Below, piece after piece: positions 1-10,323 of a stretch of 64,000 nt of DNA; positions within the stretch are counted from its first letter, which is position 1, and each line of letters starts with the position of its first letter. Source of the stretch: Pohlia nutans. Lineage: Eukaryota; Streptophyta; Bryopsida; Bryales; Mniaceae. The stretch spans positions 20,568,031-20,632,030 of the forward strand of contig CM040099.1 of the NCBI GenBank assembly GCA_022496805.1, in the 5' to 3' direction. The translations under genes were made by a program, and so were the position numbers. The notes beneath the pieces were generated by a model, which worked only from the letters and a program-made list of their open reading frames with translations, had not been told where the DNA came from and searched no databases.

Positions 1-510
1 TATTTGTTGAAATATTTTTATCACAGTTTCTGCAATTCTGGTGCAACCTTTTTACAATTCTGGTGTTACTTTTTATGAAGCATGGCAAGAAAGTAATTGC
101 ATCGTCTTGCATATGTCAACAACTGAAAGGGTGGCTGATCATGGCAGATAGCTTGCCCCATTCAATCATATGTCAAATGCTTGTAAGTCACACACACCTG
201 CCTTTGTGACTTTGCTGCGACTTCCACAAGAACCACAAAGAAACCTCTTCAGTTACGCAATCTATGCACACGGCATACAACAAGATGATTCCACCTATAG
301 AATTGTTGTATAGAATTGTTGTGCCGAACATCCGCACATGCCAACGTAGTTTATTACCGTAGTACCATAACACGGTCACCACCGCTGTAAACAATCTGTT
401 CTCTAACTCCCATTTTGGATAAGGAGAGGAAATTGTGTGTAAGGAGTTTGGTAATTTGTTAGCCTCAAAAAGTGGAGGGAGTACATGAACTGATTTTTTT
501 TCAATGTTGT
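1..510. other. Intergenic, no gene recognised
   Basis: AT-rich sequence without a convincing reading frame. Around 345-360 there is a TACCGTAGTACCAT stretch resembling the end of the pogo-like element at 31662 and of the MITE at 45371, but no matching second end was found. Confidence 0.5.
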
Positions 511-863
511 AATAGAGTTATCCTTAAAGTCATCCTGTATAGTGAATTTTGTTTAATATATTCTTATTTGTTCACTCCAAATAGTTAAAAGGTATTGAAG
601 AGCTTAGTGGTCTCTCATTATTAAATGTGTAAGAGCTTGGTGATCTTCAAACTCATGGAAAACTAATTTAGCGGTTTTTCTTGACGGCTAAATTAGTTTC
701 CCTTGAGTTAAGAAACCACCAAGTTCTTACACACCTAATAATGAGAGCCCACCATGCTCTTCCATACCCTTTAACTATTTGGGGTGAACAAATAAGAGTA
801 TTTTAAAGCAAAATTCACAATATCTAATTCAAACACAAGGTGACTTTAAGGATTTAACTCTAA
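511..863. repeat. Imperfect fold-back (inverted repeat) element
   Basis: Two arms of about 165 bases are imperfect reverse complements. The left arm begins AATAGAGTTATCCTTAAAGT and the right arm ends ACTTTAAGGATTTAACTCT. A short middle, around 672-690, carries a small palindromic AACTAATTTAGC/GCTAAATTAGTT pair. It has no coding capacity. It is most likely a MITE of a fold-back type; I cannot assign the superfamily. Confidence 0.7.
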
Positions 864-943
864 TGTCACGGATCCTTCTGATTCAAACACTGCTTGTGTT
901 AAAAAATGTGCATGATGTGTGAAAAGTGCAAGTGACAAAATTA

Positions 944-1396
944 GGGCCTCTTTACACTAGAGACGAGAAGCCGTGAGGAGAGAAATTTAACCCAATGGGA
1001 GGCCTTGAAACCGAGAAGACCAAAGAATGTCACTTTACATCTGAAATTTTCAGCCCAAGGGACGAAAGGAGGAGAAAATGACATGGACAACACTTTTGTT
1101 CTTCATGGCAACAAAAGTGCACATTTTTCAAGGCCTCCGGATTTTGCGTCAAACTCACTTCAAGACTGAGGTGGGTTTAATCTAAAATCCGAGAGGCCAT
1201 TTGGCCAAAATTCTTACAACCAATCATTTTTTATTTTTTAAGAATATGTAAGAACTTTATTTTAAAAAATTAACACTTTATTTTGTGGCCCCTTCTCACT
1301 TTACACTATATTCAAAGGCCGTCAAGTTCAAAGGTTGGCTTTTCAAATATGAGCCATGGCCCTTGTGAGATTTTCTCCTGTAGTGTAAAGAGGGCC
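944..1396. mobile_element. PIF/Harbinger (Tourist-like) MITE
   Basis: Terminal inverted repeats begin GGGCCTCTTTACACTA and end TAGTGTAAAGAGGGCC, perfect over 16 bases. They are flanked on both sides by TTA (941-943 and 1397-1399), the 3-bp target duplication typical of PIF/Harbinger. It is 453 bp long with no transposase. A related, diverged element lies at 5948-6184. Confidence 0.8.
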
Positions 1397-1467
1397 TTAT
1401 GATTATGAATTTGGGATGTAAATTGAAGAAGAGGAGTGATGATCATCAACTGTATGTGCACATTTAA

Positions 1468-2352
1468 CCCCTAAAGGACCGTAAGGCCCCCAGAGGGCTT
1501 CTGGAGGTAGAAAAGAGGGATTTGCTCGAAAAGGCACCAAAAGAGCTCGGATTTGTGGCAAGAGGACCCTGGCTGTTTTTCCAAGCTTGATCCATCGGTT
1601 CTTTCCGATCAGAAATTGATGCTGGAATGAATTTTCGGTGAATTGTTTGAGCAGCGGGAGAGCTCAAAGTTGCTTCGATGGGCTGGCAGGGCAGAGTCCT
1701 GAGCAAAATTGTGCAGTTCCCGCAGAAACCAAGCGTGCGTGAGGGACTAAATTGAAGTGTGTCAGGAGTCTGATTGTGTCGGACTACAAATGGCAGGTCA
1801 CAAAAATTTGCAGATTCTGGGGACAAGGGGCCAATCCTTGAGGTGGGTCAACTGAGTTTAGAGTAGCATTGTCAGTGTGTCATGAGCCCGGCTCCATGCT
1901 CCATACCATGCTCCAAACTAAGTTGGACATGGGGCACTAACAAAAATTTCAGTTTTTGGGCCCAATCTCATGGCTTGGAGACTTCAGAGTCCCATATCTT
2001 TTTTTCCACACCTCAGAATTTGACGAAAAAAATTCCACATGATGGTCATGATGTTCTTTACATGTGGTAAAAATTTCAGATGTTTTGGAGCACTTCTAAG
2101 AAATCCGATTTCAGCATAAGTACAAAGTACCCCCTGCCCGAACAATTTCCATCAATCTTCTCAACGGTGGCATTTTCTCAAAAATTGTGCGATCTTGTTG
2201 ATCTTTTTTTCATAAACAAGCTATGTAAATCTTCTTTAGTTTCAACGGTGCCGATCGTGAAAATTACCCCACACTAATAAGAAATTGAGCTTGCTACAAG
2301 AGCTAGTCAAGAAAACAGGAGCTAAGCTAAAACACCCCCGGTCCTTTAGGGG
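1468..2352. mobile_element. piggyBac-like MITE, family 1 (CCCCTAAAGGACC ends)
   Basis: An 885-bp non-coding element has inverted ends CCCCTAAAGGACC and GGTCCTTTAGGGG, flanked by TTAA at 1464-1467 and 2353-2356. Its interior (about 2225-2260) matches the reverse strand of the element at 28787-29360, so both belong to one family. TTAA duplication plus CC-starting ends is the hallmark of the piggyBac superfamily; no transposase of that type is in the window, so the assignment is inferred from the termini. Confidence 0.8.
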
Positions 2353-2356
2353 TTAA

Positions 2357-2887
2357 CCATTTGACGTATATGCGTCCATATAATGGATGATGAAGAGATT
2401 GTAAGCCTTCTCTTGACTACATCCCGCACAATTTTTCATCCATCCAAATTATTTTGTTTCTTGTGCTTGTTGACTACCAATTGTACAATATGGATCTTCA
2501 AAATACGATATTGTGATTTTTTTAAATGAAAAAATTGGTTTATGTTAAGTTTCATTCTTAGTTCAAAAAGTGAAACGTTAGCAATGATTTTCCAAAATAA
2601 ATAAAATCAAATAATGGAAATGATACCATCTTATAGTGCATATATTCCCAATTTGTTATAATTCTTTTAATAATTTTTTTGTTAGTTTGGGATTCTAAAG
2701 TGAATTACAAAAGAAAACCTTGCAAAATTAAATTAATAAAAAATACACTAGATCCAACTGTACATTCAAATGTAATCTACACATTGGAATTTACAACTTT
2801 TCTTTATATATCAACTCCATTTTTGTGATTCATCAAACATTTTATAACACATCATTGAAATTGGTAGAGGATTTGGACGTCAAAGGT
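2357..2887. mobile_element. piggyBac-like MITE, family 2
   Basis: The ends CCATTTGACG and CGTCAAAGG are bounded by TTAA at 2353-2356 and 2888-2891. The left TTAA is shared with the neighbouring family 1 element, so one inserted at the border of the other. Its interior (AAGTTTCATTCTTAGTTCAAA and following) is found again at 4377-4915, 28641-29689 and 42417-43730. Confidence 0.8.
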
Positions 2888-2891
2888 TTAA

Positions 2892-3619
2892 TGGAAAAGT
2901 TGATTCAATTCTATTGAGTGTTGTTTCATCAATGTCCTAATTTACATTTTGATCCCTAAGCGTGCAAAGAGCCTCGTGGAGCCATGTTTGGTCGTTTTTC
3001 AATCAAATGCTAATTTTCACCTAGTTCCTAATTTCAAATGAAAATGGTCCCAACTAAAAAAAGTGTGGAATTATCTTCTACTTTCTAGTAAAATTTACCA
3101 TTCTTCAAAATTGTTAAAATTGCATTTTAAACAACACTTTAAAGCTCAAAACCCTAAAATTCCAATATATACTTCACAAAAGGTTTTTCTATCAAATTTG
3201 TTTTTATGTAAGCTCAAGAAGCATGCTACCTACACCTTGTTGTTCATCACTATTATTTACAATTTCCCTCAGAATTTCATATTGTTCTGAATATTTTTGT
3301 AATTACTATGATTTTTACAAGAATTTTTTTTTTTAAATCTTATAGAAAATAATTTTATTTAGATAATTGCCAAAAAATCAAGATAGATGAGTTGAACGAT
3401 ACCTTATATGAGAAAAATACTAGAAAATATAATATTTTTAAAATGGCAAGAATTGATGAGGTTTGAATAGGTAATTCTAGTGTAACCGATAGATAGATAG
3501 AAACACCGACCCTATAGAAAGGGCCGGCGTGAATAAAGTGTCCGTTCGTAATGTCAATGACCCGATGCCCACCGGACAAAGGAACATTGGAACAATACTC
3601 TAGTGTAAGCGCTTAAGGG
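2892..3619. repeat. AT-rich intergenic with a repeated 3'-UTR-like segment
   Basis: 2892-3494 shows nothing gene-like. About 3495-3602 (around GGCGTGAATAAAGTG) resembles, in opposite orientation, the segment at 43945-44075 downstream of the FHA gene. It also partly matches 45660-45730 and 41915-41971. All copies carry AATAAA, so this may be a copied gene 3' end or a small repeat with a polyadenylation signal. Confidence 0.5.
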
Positions 3620-3623
3620 TTAA

Positions 3624-4203
3624 TCCTTAAACGTACCAAGGTGTTCCTAGAATTGACAATTTGAGTAAAAAAACATTACAAACTACTATTTAGAAGAATA
3701 CTTTGGAATTGATATACAAATGAAAGTTCTAGATTTTGAATTTTAATTCCATCCGTACGGTTCGATTCACTAATACTCTCACCAATATTTAATTATAAAA
3801 TTTGAAAGTTAAAATAAAAAATTCCTTCTAAATTCAATTACAAACAAAATTTTAATATTTTTTGAGTAAAATTTATTGGAATGAATTTGAAATGAGATAC
3901 TCTTACACGTGGTGATTCTTTGAAAAATTCGTGTTTCTTAAATTTATGACCTCATTTTTGCAAGGCCACTTTTGAACTATAGTCAATGTAATTTTGGCTT
4001 AGTCAACGACTTGACATACTTCTACTACATTTTTAATTTTAGAAAAACATGTAATCAAGTTGACTAAATCCAACCGTTAGATAGGACAATTTGGTGAAAA
4101 CTTTCCAAAAAATTGAATACCTTTCATCCAAGCATTGATGAGAACGTGAGAAGAGTTTGAATCTATTAGTAGTCGACTTTCTGGACGCTCTAACATTTAA
4201 GGG
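3624..4203. mobile_element. piggyBac-like MITE, family 5
   Basis: A roughly 580-bp element lies between TTAA at 3620-3623 and 4204-4207, with ends near CCTTAAACG / CATTTAAGGG. It is closely related over its length to 49024-49609; both contain TTGGAATTGATATACAAATG and CCATCCGTAC segments. Non-coding. Confidence 0.75.
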
Positions 4204-4207
4204 TTAA

Positions 4208-4372
4208 CTCCTAAATGACCATGAGGCTACCACGGGCCTTTTTGGACCTAGAAAGTGAGGAAATTCAAATTGTTGAGCTGTTATTTGAGTAAATGTGCAA
4301 GCCCATGATTTGGCAAGCTAGAGCTTGTATGCTTCCACATGGCAAGACATAGTAGGCAAAGGTCAAATGCCT
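4208..4372. mobile_element. Truncated family 1 MITE end
   Basis: After a TTAA at 4204-4207 the sequence CTCCTAAATGACCATGAGGC, followed by AGAAAGTGAGGAAATTC, matches the right end of the family 1 element at 28787-29360 in reverse orientation. No second end is visible before the next element starts at 4377, so only a fragment remains. Confidence 0.6.
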
Positions 4373-4376
4373 TTAA

Positions 4377-4915
4377 CCTTTGAACGCGCTGTCGTCCATA
4401 TACTGGACGACGAACAGATTCAACATGTTTGGATCTCATCCAGATTTGAGAATCTTCATCCACCAAAATTAATCTTGGTTCTTGTGCAAGTTCACTATTC
4501 TTTGAACGGTTTGGATCTTCAAAATAGGTTATTATTATTTTGTAAAAATAGCACAATCGATTTATGTCAAGTTTCATTCTTAGTTCAAAAAGTGAGACCT
4601 CAAACATGATTTTTTTAAATAGTTAGAATAAAATAATGGAAACCATACCATCTCGTAGGGCATGTTATTCCAATTTCATCACAATTTTTTGAAATTTTTT
4701 TGTGTTGATTTGGGATTTTTAATTGAATTTCAAAAGAAAACCTTTCAAAATTAAATAATTTTTTTTAATAAAAAATATGATGCATCCAATCGTACAGATG
4801 TGATCTTTACATTGACATTTACAAGTTTTATTTGTACATCTACTCCATTTTAGGGTTTTATCAAACATTTTATAGTGCATCTTTGAAAACAAAGTTGAAT
4901 TGGGACCTTAAAGGG
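4377..4915. mobile_element. piggyBac-like MITE, family 2
   Basis: Full-length copy between TTAA at 4373-4376 and 4916-4919. The ends are CCTTTGAACG and CCTTAAAGGG. Near the left end is the short palindromic phrase CGTCCATATACTGGACGACG. It matches 2357-2887 along its length. Non-coding. Confidence 0.85.
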
Positions 4916-4919
4916 TTAA

Positions 4920-5947
4920 TACCTATATACATATTTTTGACTAGGCGCATCCTAAACCACTTTTATTCATTGTCAAAGTTATATATCCAAACATTCATAC
5001 CGAGATTCATAAAATTCAACATTCAACAATCTAGGCACTCACAAAATACCACAACTACCCAAACTTTCATGTCTACTCTATCTCAATGCTTTTTGTGATC
5101 TCCATGTATTGCACAATTGGCTAATTTTGGCGCGAGTTGGGATTTAGCCTCGCCTTTTTAGCAGCTTTCCAAAGAACTAATCCTTTTTTTTTTGGGTCCA
5201 CCAAATCTAAAGTTCTCTTCATTATTCTCCTAAAACTAAACGCACGGGATTTAACTTGACGTTTGAGGGTTACTAATTTTGATGAGCTCCACGATTTACA
5301 ACATAAAATGGTGGTATGAAAAAACAACACATTGCATTGCTACTACTTGCAACGTGATGTAGTGCATAACCGTTTTAAAAATCAACACTACCAACACCAT
5401 ATGCTTTTGAGAGTCCGTCTTCAATGAAACAAGGTTTTCAAATTTTTAAGGAGAAAAGGGAAATACAATGAGTGAAGTGGACATATACATAACAACCCTA
5501 AACTCTAAATAAACACATTCAAATTGAACTCACAATTGATCCCAAGGCCTTTCGATTAGGAACTGTGACCAAAATCCATATTTTCTTTTGGATACCTTGT
5601 CAAGACCAACAATAGATTCAATATAGAGTTTTTGGATATAAACTTTCATGATCTAAACTCCTAGTGTAAAATTGGCCTTGTGAATTTTCTAATTTTTTTG
5701 GTGTGAAAGTTAATCATTTCTAATTTCCTACATTGTCTTAAAATATCTTATTTTTTACATCAATTTTCAAGGTGGAAAATCCTCCCAAAAATCCTCCAAG
5801 GGTGGATATTAGGTCCCTTTACCTTAACAACAAGTGACTCATGTGCTCACAACTAAAGTGACTAAGTTTGTATAAGTTGTGACATAAAATTTAATAATTT
5901 TAGTGCCACTTAGAATGTTTTGTGGTTTACAACCAATACCTATGTAA
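4920..5947. other. Intergenic, nothing recognised
   Basis: About 1 kb of AT-rich sequence without a supported gene, RNA or complete element. Open frames here are short and show no coding character. Confidence 0.5.
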
Positions 5948-6184
5948 GGGCCGCTTCTCACTACGGCCGTTCAAGTCGAGAGGCCGTCGCCTTGGTCAAA
6001 AAGTATTGCCACGTAGGCATTTTGAAGAGCAATGGCCATTGAACTTTAACCTCTAGTGTGAAGAGTCGAGAGGCCGTAGTGGTTTACAACCAATACCTAT
6101 GTAAGGCCGAACCCATAGTTTCTTGCAATTTGATTGATGGAAATCGACGGCCTCTCGACCTTCGGCCATAGTGTGAAGCAGCCC
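5948..6184. mobile_element. PIF/Harbinger-like MITE with internal duplication
   Basis: The ends GGGCCGCTTCTCACTA and TAGTGTGAAGCAGCCC are flanked by TAA (5945-5947 and 6185-6187). A roughly 26-base stretch just outside the left end (GTGGTTTACAACCAATACCT and following, 5921-5947) recurs inside the element at about 6080-6106. The locus therefore looks like an incomplete tandem duplication of flank plus element, or two insertions fused. Confidence 0.75.
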
Positions 6185-6421
6185 TAACACATGACAAACC
6201 AGAAGAATAATTATTTTTGTACGAATATGGTGGATGGGTAATTAAGATATGTTATTGAGAAAGAAACACCACATATGATTCATGCCGGTCCTTTCTGCAG
6301 TTAATAAACTGACCTGCTCTGACCTTTATGGGCAATGCAGCAAACTGTCGTCACCATGCATCACTAAGCTAACTTATGCAGAGATTCTTCACACAAATCT
6401 AAATGAACTGACAAGCCTAGG

Positions 6422-6494
6422 AACCAATGATCGAACGAATGAACAAGGGAATCAATGGACGAACCAACGAACGGACCAATGAACGAACAAAAGA
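6422..6494. repeat. Degenerate GAAC/GAAY short repeat
   Basis: Repeated GAACGAA, GAATGAAC and GGACCAATGAACG words form a low-complexity tract just outside the left arm of a large inverted pair of MITEs. A similar tract in the same orientation lies at 8085-8152 outside the right arm. Confidence 0.6.
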
Positions 6495-6513
6495 CTCTAA
6501 ATCCCGACGTTAA

Positions 6514-7061
6514 CCCTTTAACGTCCCATTCCTTTGCAGAAAAGTCAAACTACACTTTTATACACAGTTCAGCATTCAAGAATTAATAAAATATATTTTT
6601 TGATATTTTTCATGCATGAAATTGTATGTTTCCTACTAGTCCTAAAAATTTCTAATTTTTTTAATACAAAATGAATTTTTTACAAATTTTTAGATCAAAC
6701 ACTTCAAGAAATTCATATTAATTACAAAAAATCTTCAAAAAATATAGTTTTTTTTAGAATATGTGCAAATGACAATGGAGAATCACATGATATATTTTTG
6801 TAGAATTTTTGAATTTTAATTATTAAAATTCAAAAAGTGAACATTCTATGCAGTGCAATTTAGACCTTGAGCTACCTAGCTTGCAACATAAATAAAATAT
6901 TCAATACTTGAAATTTGTAAGATCCGAAAAGTGAAGTGAAAACTAGACTTGATAAACTTCATTTTCTCAATTGAGAGCAATATCAAAAAACGTCATCTTC
7001 AAGTTCAAAATTGGCTTTGACCAACAATCATCCACTATTTGGATGCGCGGTCCTTAAAGGG
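6514..7061. mobile_element. piggyBac-like MITE, family 3 (left arm of inverted pair)
   Basis: A 548-bp element between TTAA at 6510-6513 and 7062-7065, with ends CCCTTTAACGTCCC and GGTCCTTAAAGGG. It is the inverted counterpart of 7501-8057: words such as AAAGTCAAACTACAC and ATGCATGAAATTG occur as reverse complements there. Non-coding. Confidence 0.85.
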
Positions 7062-7167
7062 TTAATGCAAGAGAACAAAAACTGCTCTTATTTTGAATGT
7101 GTAAAGGCCCACTTTAAAAAATAACCCCCTCTTCCAAGGATTTAAAATTCCTAATGAGATCTCTTAA

Positions 7168-7392
7168 CCCCTAAACTTCTGTACGTGCCTTTGCGGCCAA
7201 TAGAATACGTTGTATTTTGATTGTATCTGGAATGAATCCGCAACTCTAATGGGTTCGAGGTCGAATAAGAAGTTGAAATTCAGATCAATGCGGTTGTAAC
7301 GAGTTACTGAGATCTCAATTTAAAGTTTCTTGATGGTAGAAATTCCCAATTATACGACAGCGTAATTACTATCCCCATGGGACGTTTAGAGG
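7168..7392. mobile_element. piggyBac-like MITE, family 4
   Basis: A 225-bp element with TTAA at 7164-7167 and 7393-7396. The ends are CCCCTAAACTTCTG and GGGACGTTTAGAGG. It lies between the two inverted family 3 copies. A second copy in opposite orientation is at 50045-50268, and both contain the segment around AATGCGGTTNTARYGAG (written for the shared pattern). Confidence 0.8.
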
Positions 7393-7500
7393 TTAAACTA
7401 AATAAAATTTGCAAATTTTATTTGTCAGAAAGAGACCCTAAAGGACCGAAAATGAAAATTTCAGAAAATGAGCCCCATGGGTGAACAATGCATGCATTAA

Positions 7501-8057
7501 CCCCTAAACGTCCATGCATCCAATTTCTGGATGTTTGTTGGTCAAACCCAATTTTGATCTTGAAGATGACTTTCGTTGCTAACACACCCAACTAAGAAAA
7601 TGAAGTTTATTAAGTCTAGTTTGTACTCCACTTTTCAAATCTTAAAAATTCCAATTTTTGAGTATTTTATTGCTCGTGCAAGCTTTGTAGGTCAAGGTTT
7701 GAATTACACTACATAGGAATGATAGAATGTTCAGCTTTCGTATTTCAAAATTGAAATAAAAAATTACTATGGAAAACATATCATGTGATTCTCCATTATA
7801 ATTTGTACCTGCTCCCAAAAAAATATTAATTTTTAAAAGCTTTTTTGTAATAAAAATTATTTTTTGAAGTATTTGACTTAAAAATTTGTTAAAAATGCCG
7901 TATTAAATTAAAAAAATCTGAAAATTTCAAGACTGATAGGAAACATTCAATTCCATGCATGAAAAATATTACAAAATATATTTTGATAAATCTTGAAGGC
8001 TAAATTCAGTAAATTGTGTAGTTTGACTTTCCTCCAAAGGAGTGGTACGTTTAAGGG
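7501..8057. mobile_element. piggyBac-like MITE, family 3 (right arm of inverted pair)
   Basis: A 557-bp element with TTAA at 7497-7500 and 8058-8061, in reverse orientation to 6514-7061. Outside each copy the words GACTCTAAATCCC (left) and GGGATTTAGAGTC (right) are also inverted, so the symmetry reaches slightly beyond the MITEs themselves. Confidence 0.85.
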
Positions 8058-8061
8058 TTAA

Positions 8062-10305
8062 CGTCCCAAGGGATTTAGAGTCGGGGTGAACGAACCAATG
8101 AACAACGGAATCATTGAACGGACGAATAAATGAACAAACGAACGAATGAAGAAACAGAATGAAAAAGCTCTCAAGTTCCTGGACCCTGTTCTCACTGGTG
8201 CAGGTGTCAGGCTTCGGGCTATTCTGATACCACTTTGCCAACGTCCTTTCCCTGCAATCAAGCTCTGTACGCAACTGAGCCAGCTTCTCCGTGTTTCCAT
8301 CCAAAAAAAACTCTGCACATTGAATTGCCGATCGATCTGCTTACGATTGTCGTGGCTCTGTCTCTCTTTACGCTTCACACTCGCATGCTCGCTTTTACGC
8401 TTTTTTTTTCCTCAAGAAAACCGGCTCACCCGCACGTATTCTCTTTCCCCCGGGATTAAATGTTTGCATATATCATCGTGTTTGGAGAAAATCTCGACCG
8501 CTGAGTTAGCTAACCACGACCACGAGGTTTTTGTGGACGCTGTGGTAGGTTTGCGCGAGAAATTGCGGTCGTCTGTTTAGGTTGTGGTTAATTCGTGTGT
8601 GTTTTTTGAACAAATTGTAGGTAGGTAGGTGGCGTTCATAGGGCTTTCATGAGCGGAGCTGTTGACATGATGCGCTTCGATTTGAGCTAGGTTAAGGCCG
8701 TGGTATTATTTAATAAAGAATGACTTAATTCTTTTTTGTTTGTATTCTTTAGATCAACATGTCGCGGAATTGTGTTGCTTGTTCGATTTCTGCGTTTGTC
8801 TTTGCAATTGGCTATTTCTTGAAGGACATTGGTTGAACTATTTATTGAGGCTTTGCTTTCAATGTAGGTACTGCTGTTTAAGCACATGAGCTTTCGTACT
8901 TTTATTTTTTATTCATGGCGATCGTCGATTGCGAAGCTACTCCATGGCTTATTGTCGTTTCTTTATTAATTTTTGCTGATGATCGCAATTTTATATCTGT
9001 CTAGACTTCGGATCGTACCATTGCAGGACATATTTAATTGTCTGTTTGGTGAATTTTAAAGTGCAACAGTAGAGCAGCTTAGATTTTAACATAGATGTAA
9101 TTTCGAGGGCTTTTTCTCTCTGGCATGTTGTATGATCTTGGCTCATATAATTCATTCTTGAAAATGAATGTTCAATATCCTAATGAATGATGTCCATTTG
9201 TGTACAATGTGCTCTGTTCAGTCTCAATATCAGCTTACCTTCTGAAAGTTTACATTGCTGGATATGTAAAAGACTTACGTTTCATTCCGTCCTTTTTCTT
9301 GTGCTGCAGGTGTGCGACATGTAGTCTTTTCTCATCATGATGCAGCAGACGAGATGGTGTATACTCGTCACTTTTGCTGCCCGCAGAACTTGAGGAGACT
9401 TTGACATCCTTCACTGAAATTACGGAAGTGGCGCAGCGATCTGAAATTATCAATGCTTCACGTCTAGTGTCGCTACCCGGTCACTCTCGTAACTTTCAAT
9501 AGCTATAATCTTTTCTCAATAGGTTGCGAAGCGAATTAGTTGGTTCGTGGATAGAGAAAAATGGACGTCGAAAGACTCTCGAGACAGGGTGTTGAATCAC
9601 ACCTCCTTTTCTCTTGTAAAAATGGAGTCTGGAACAACATTATTGCTCCAAGTAGGAGACGGATTTACTTTATTGTGACTAAAATATGACTTCTTTGTTG
9701 GCTACTCAATTACGTACAAGTAACATTGTAAAATATGTTCACACTTACTGCCTTTCTCTCCTTTTCCGAACTGCAGTTTCACCAAAGCTTTCGGTAATAT
9801 TAAGTTATAATCATAACCCTGTCACTATTGACCTTCAAGTTGTCGGAAAAGTCTAGAGGAGGAGCTTTTTTTATTTAGCAATCATTTTTTGTAGCATATG
9901 TGATATTCAATAGCGTAATATTCGTGCTCAGCACGAGAGTGTTTTGTGAGCTGTCAAAGTTGCAACCTGAGGGATAGATTTTCCTACGCTGTTACCTGAT
10001 TGGCTCAGCCAAGCTCAGTAGTCTTTTATTCCTATTCGCTTAATCGACTAGCTCAATATTGAGCAGAAGTGTGAGGTGATTCTTTAATCCTGCACGGATG
10101 GTTCCCCATTCTTAAGGGTTTAAGAATAACCATGGAGAACGTGAAGAACATATGAATTAGTACAAAAGAATTTTCTCCTCGTACTGCTGATGACTTTGCA
10201 TATTTCTTGTATCTCTGTGGACTACATTTCTCTTCTGTTCTTTTTCATTATAATTTTGACATCATTGCTCTATGGCACTCATTTTCAGACGTTGGTTTTT
10301 TGCAG
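8062..10305 (+). promoter_or_regulatory. Upstream region of ABCD1, probable promoter and 5'-UTR
   Basis: No protein gene is convincing here. 8085-8152 is a GAAC-rich short repeat. The coding exon of ABCD1 is preceded at 10303-10305 by a clear splice acceptor (GTTTTTTGCAG). This implies at least one 5'-UTR intron and a transcription start further upstream. The switch from AT-rich to mixed composition near 8150-8600 is compatible with a promoter, but no core element is certain. On the - strand, 8304-8160 reads as a charged, heptad-like stretch (start MDGNTEKLAQLRTELDCRER) that may be an exon of a divergent gene or a relic. Confidence 0.4.
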
Positions 10306-10323
10306 ACAGGTCTGGCCTTCAAC

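Noticed and set aside
7240..7275. tRNA-like GGTTCGAGGTCGAAT sequence
   Set aside because: Resembles a T-loop only; no acceptor or anticodon stem can be built, and it lies inside a MITE.
8146..8580. Open frame of 144 codons on the + strand upstream of ABCD1
   Set aside because: Composition is not protein-like (Cys/Leu/Ser runs); better explained as 5' flank. The opposite strand looks more coding-like but is too short to call.
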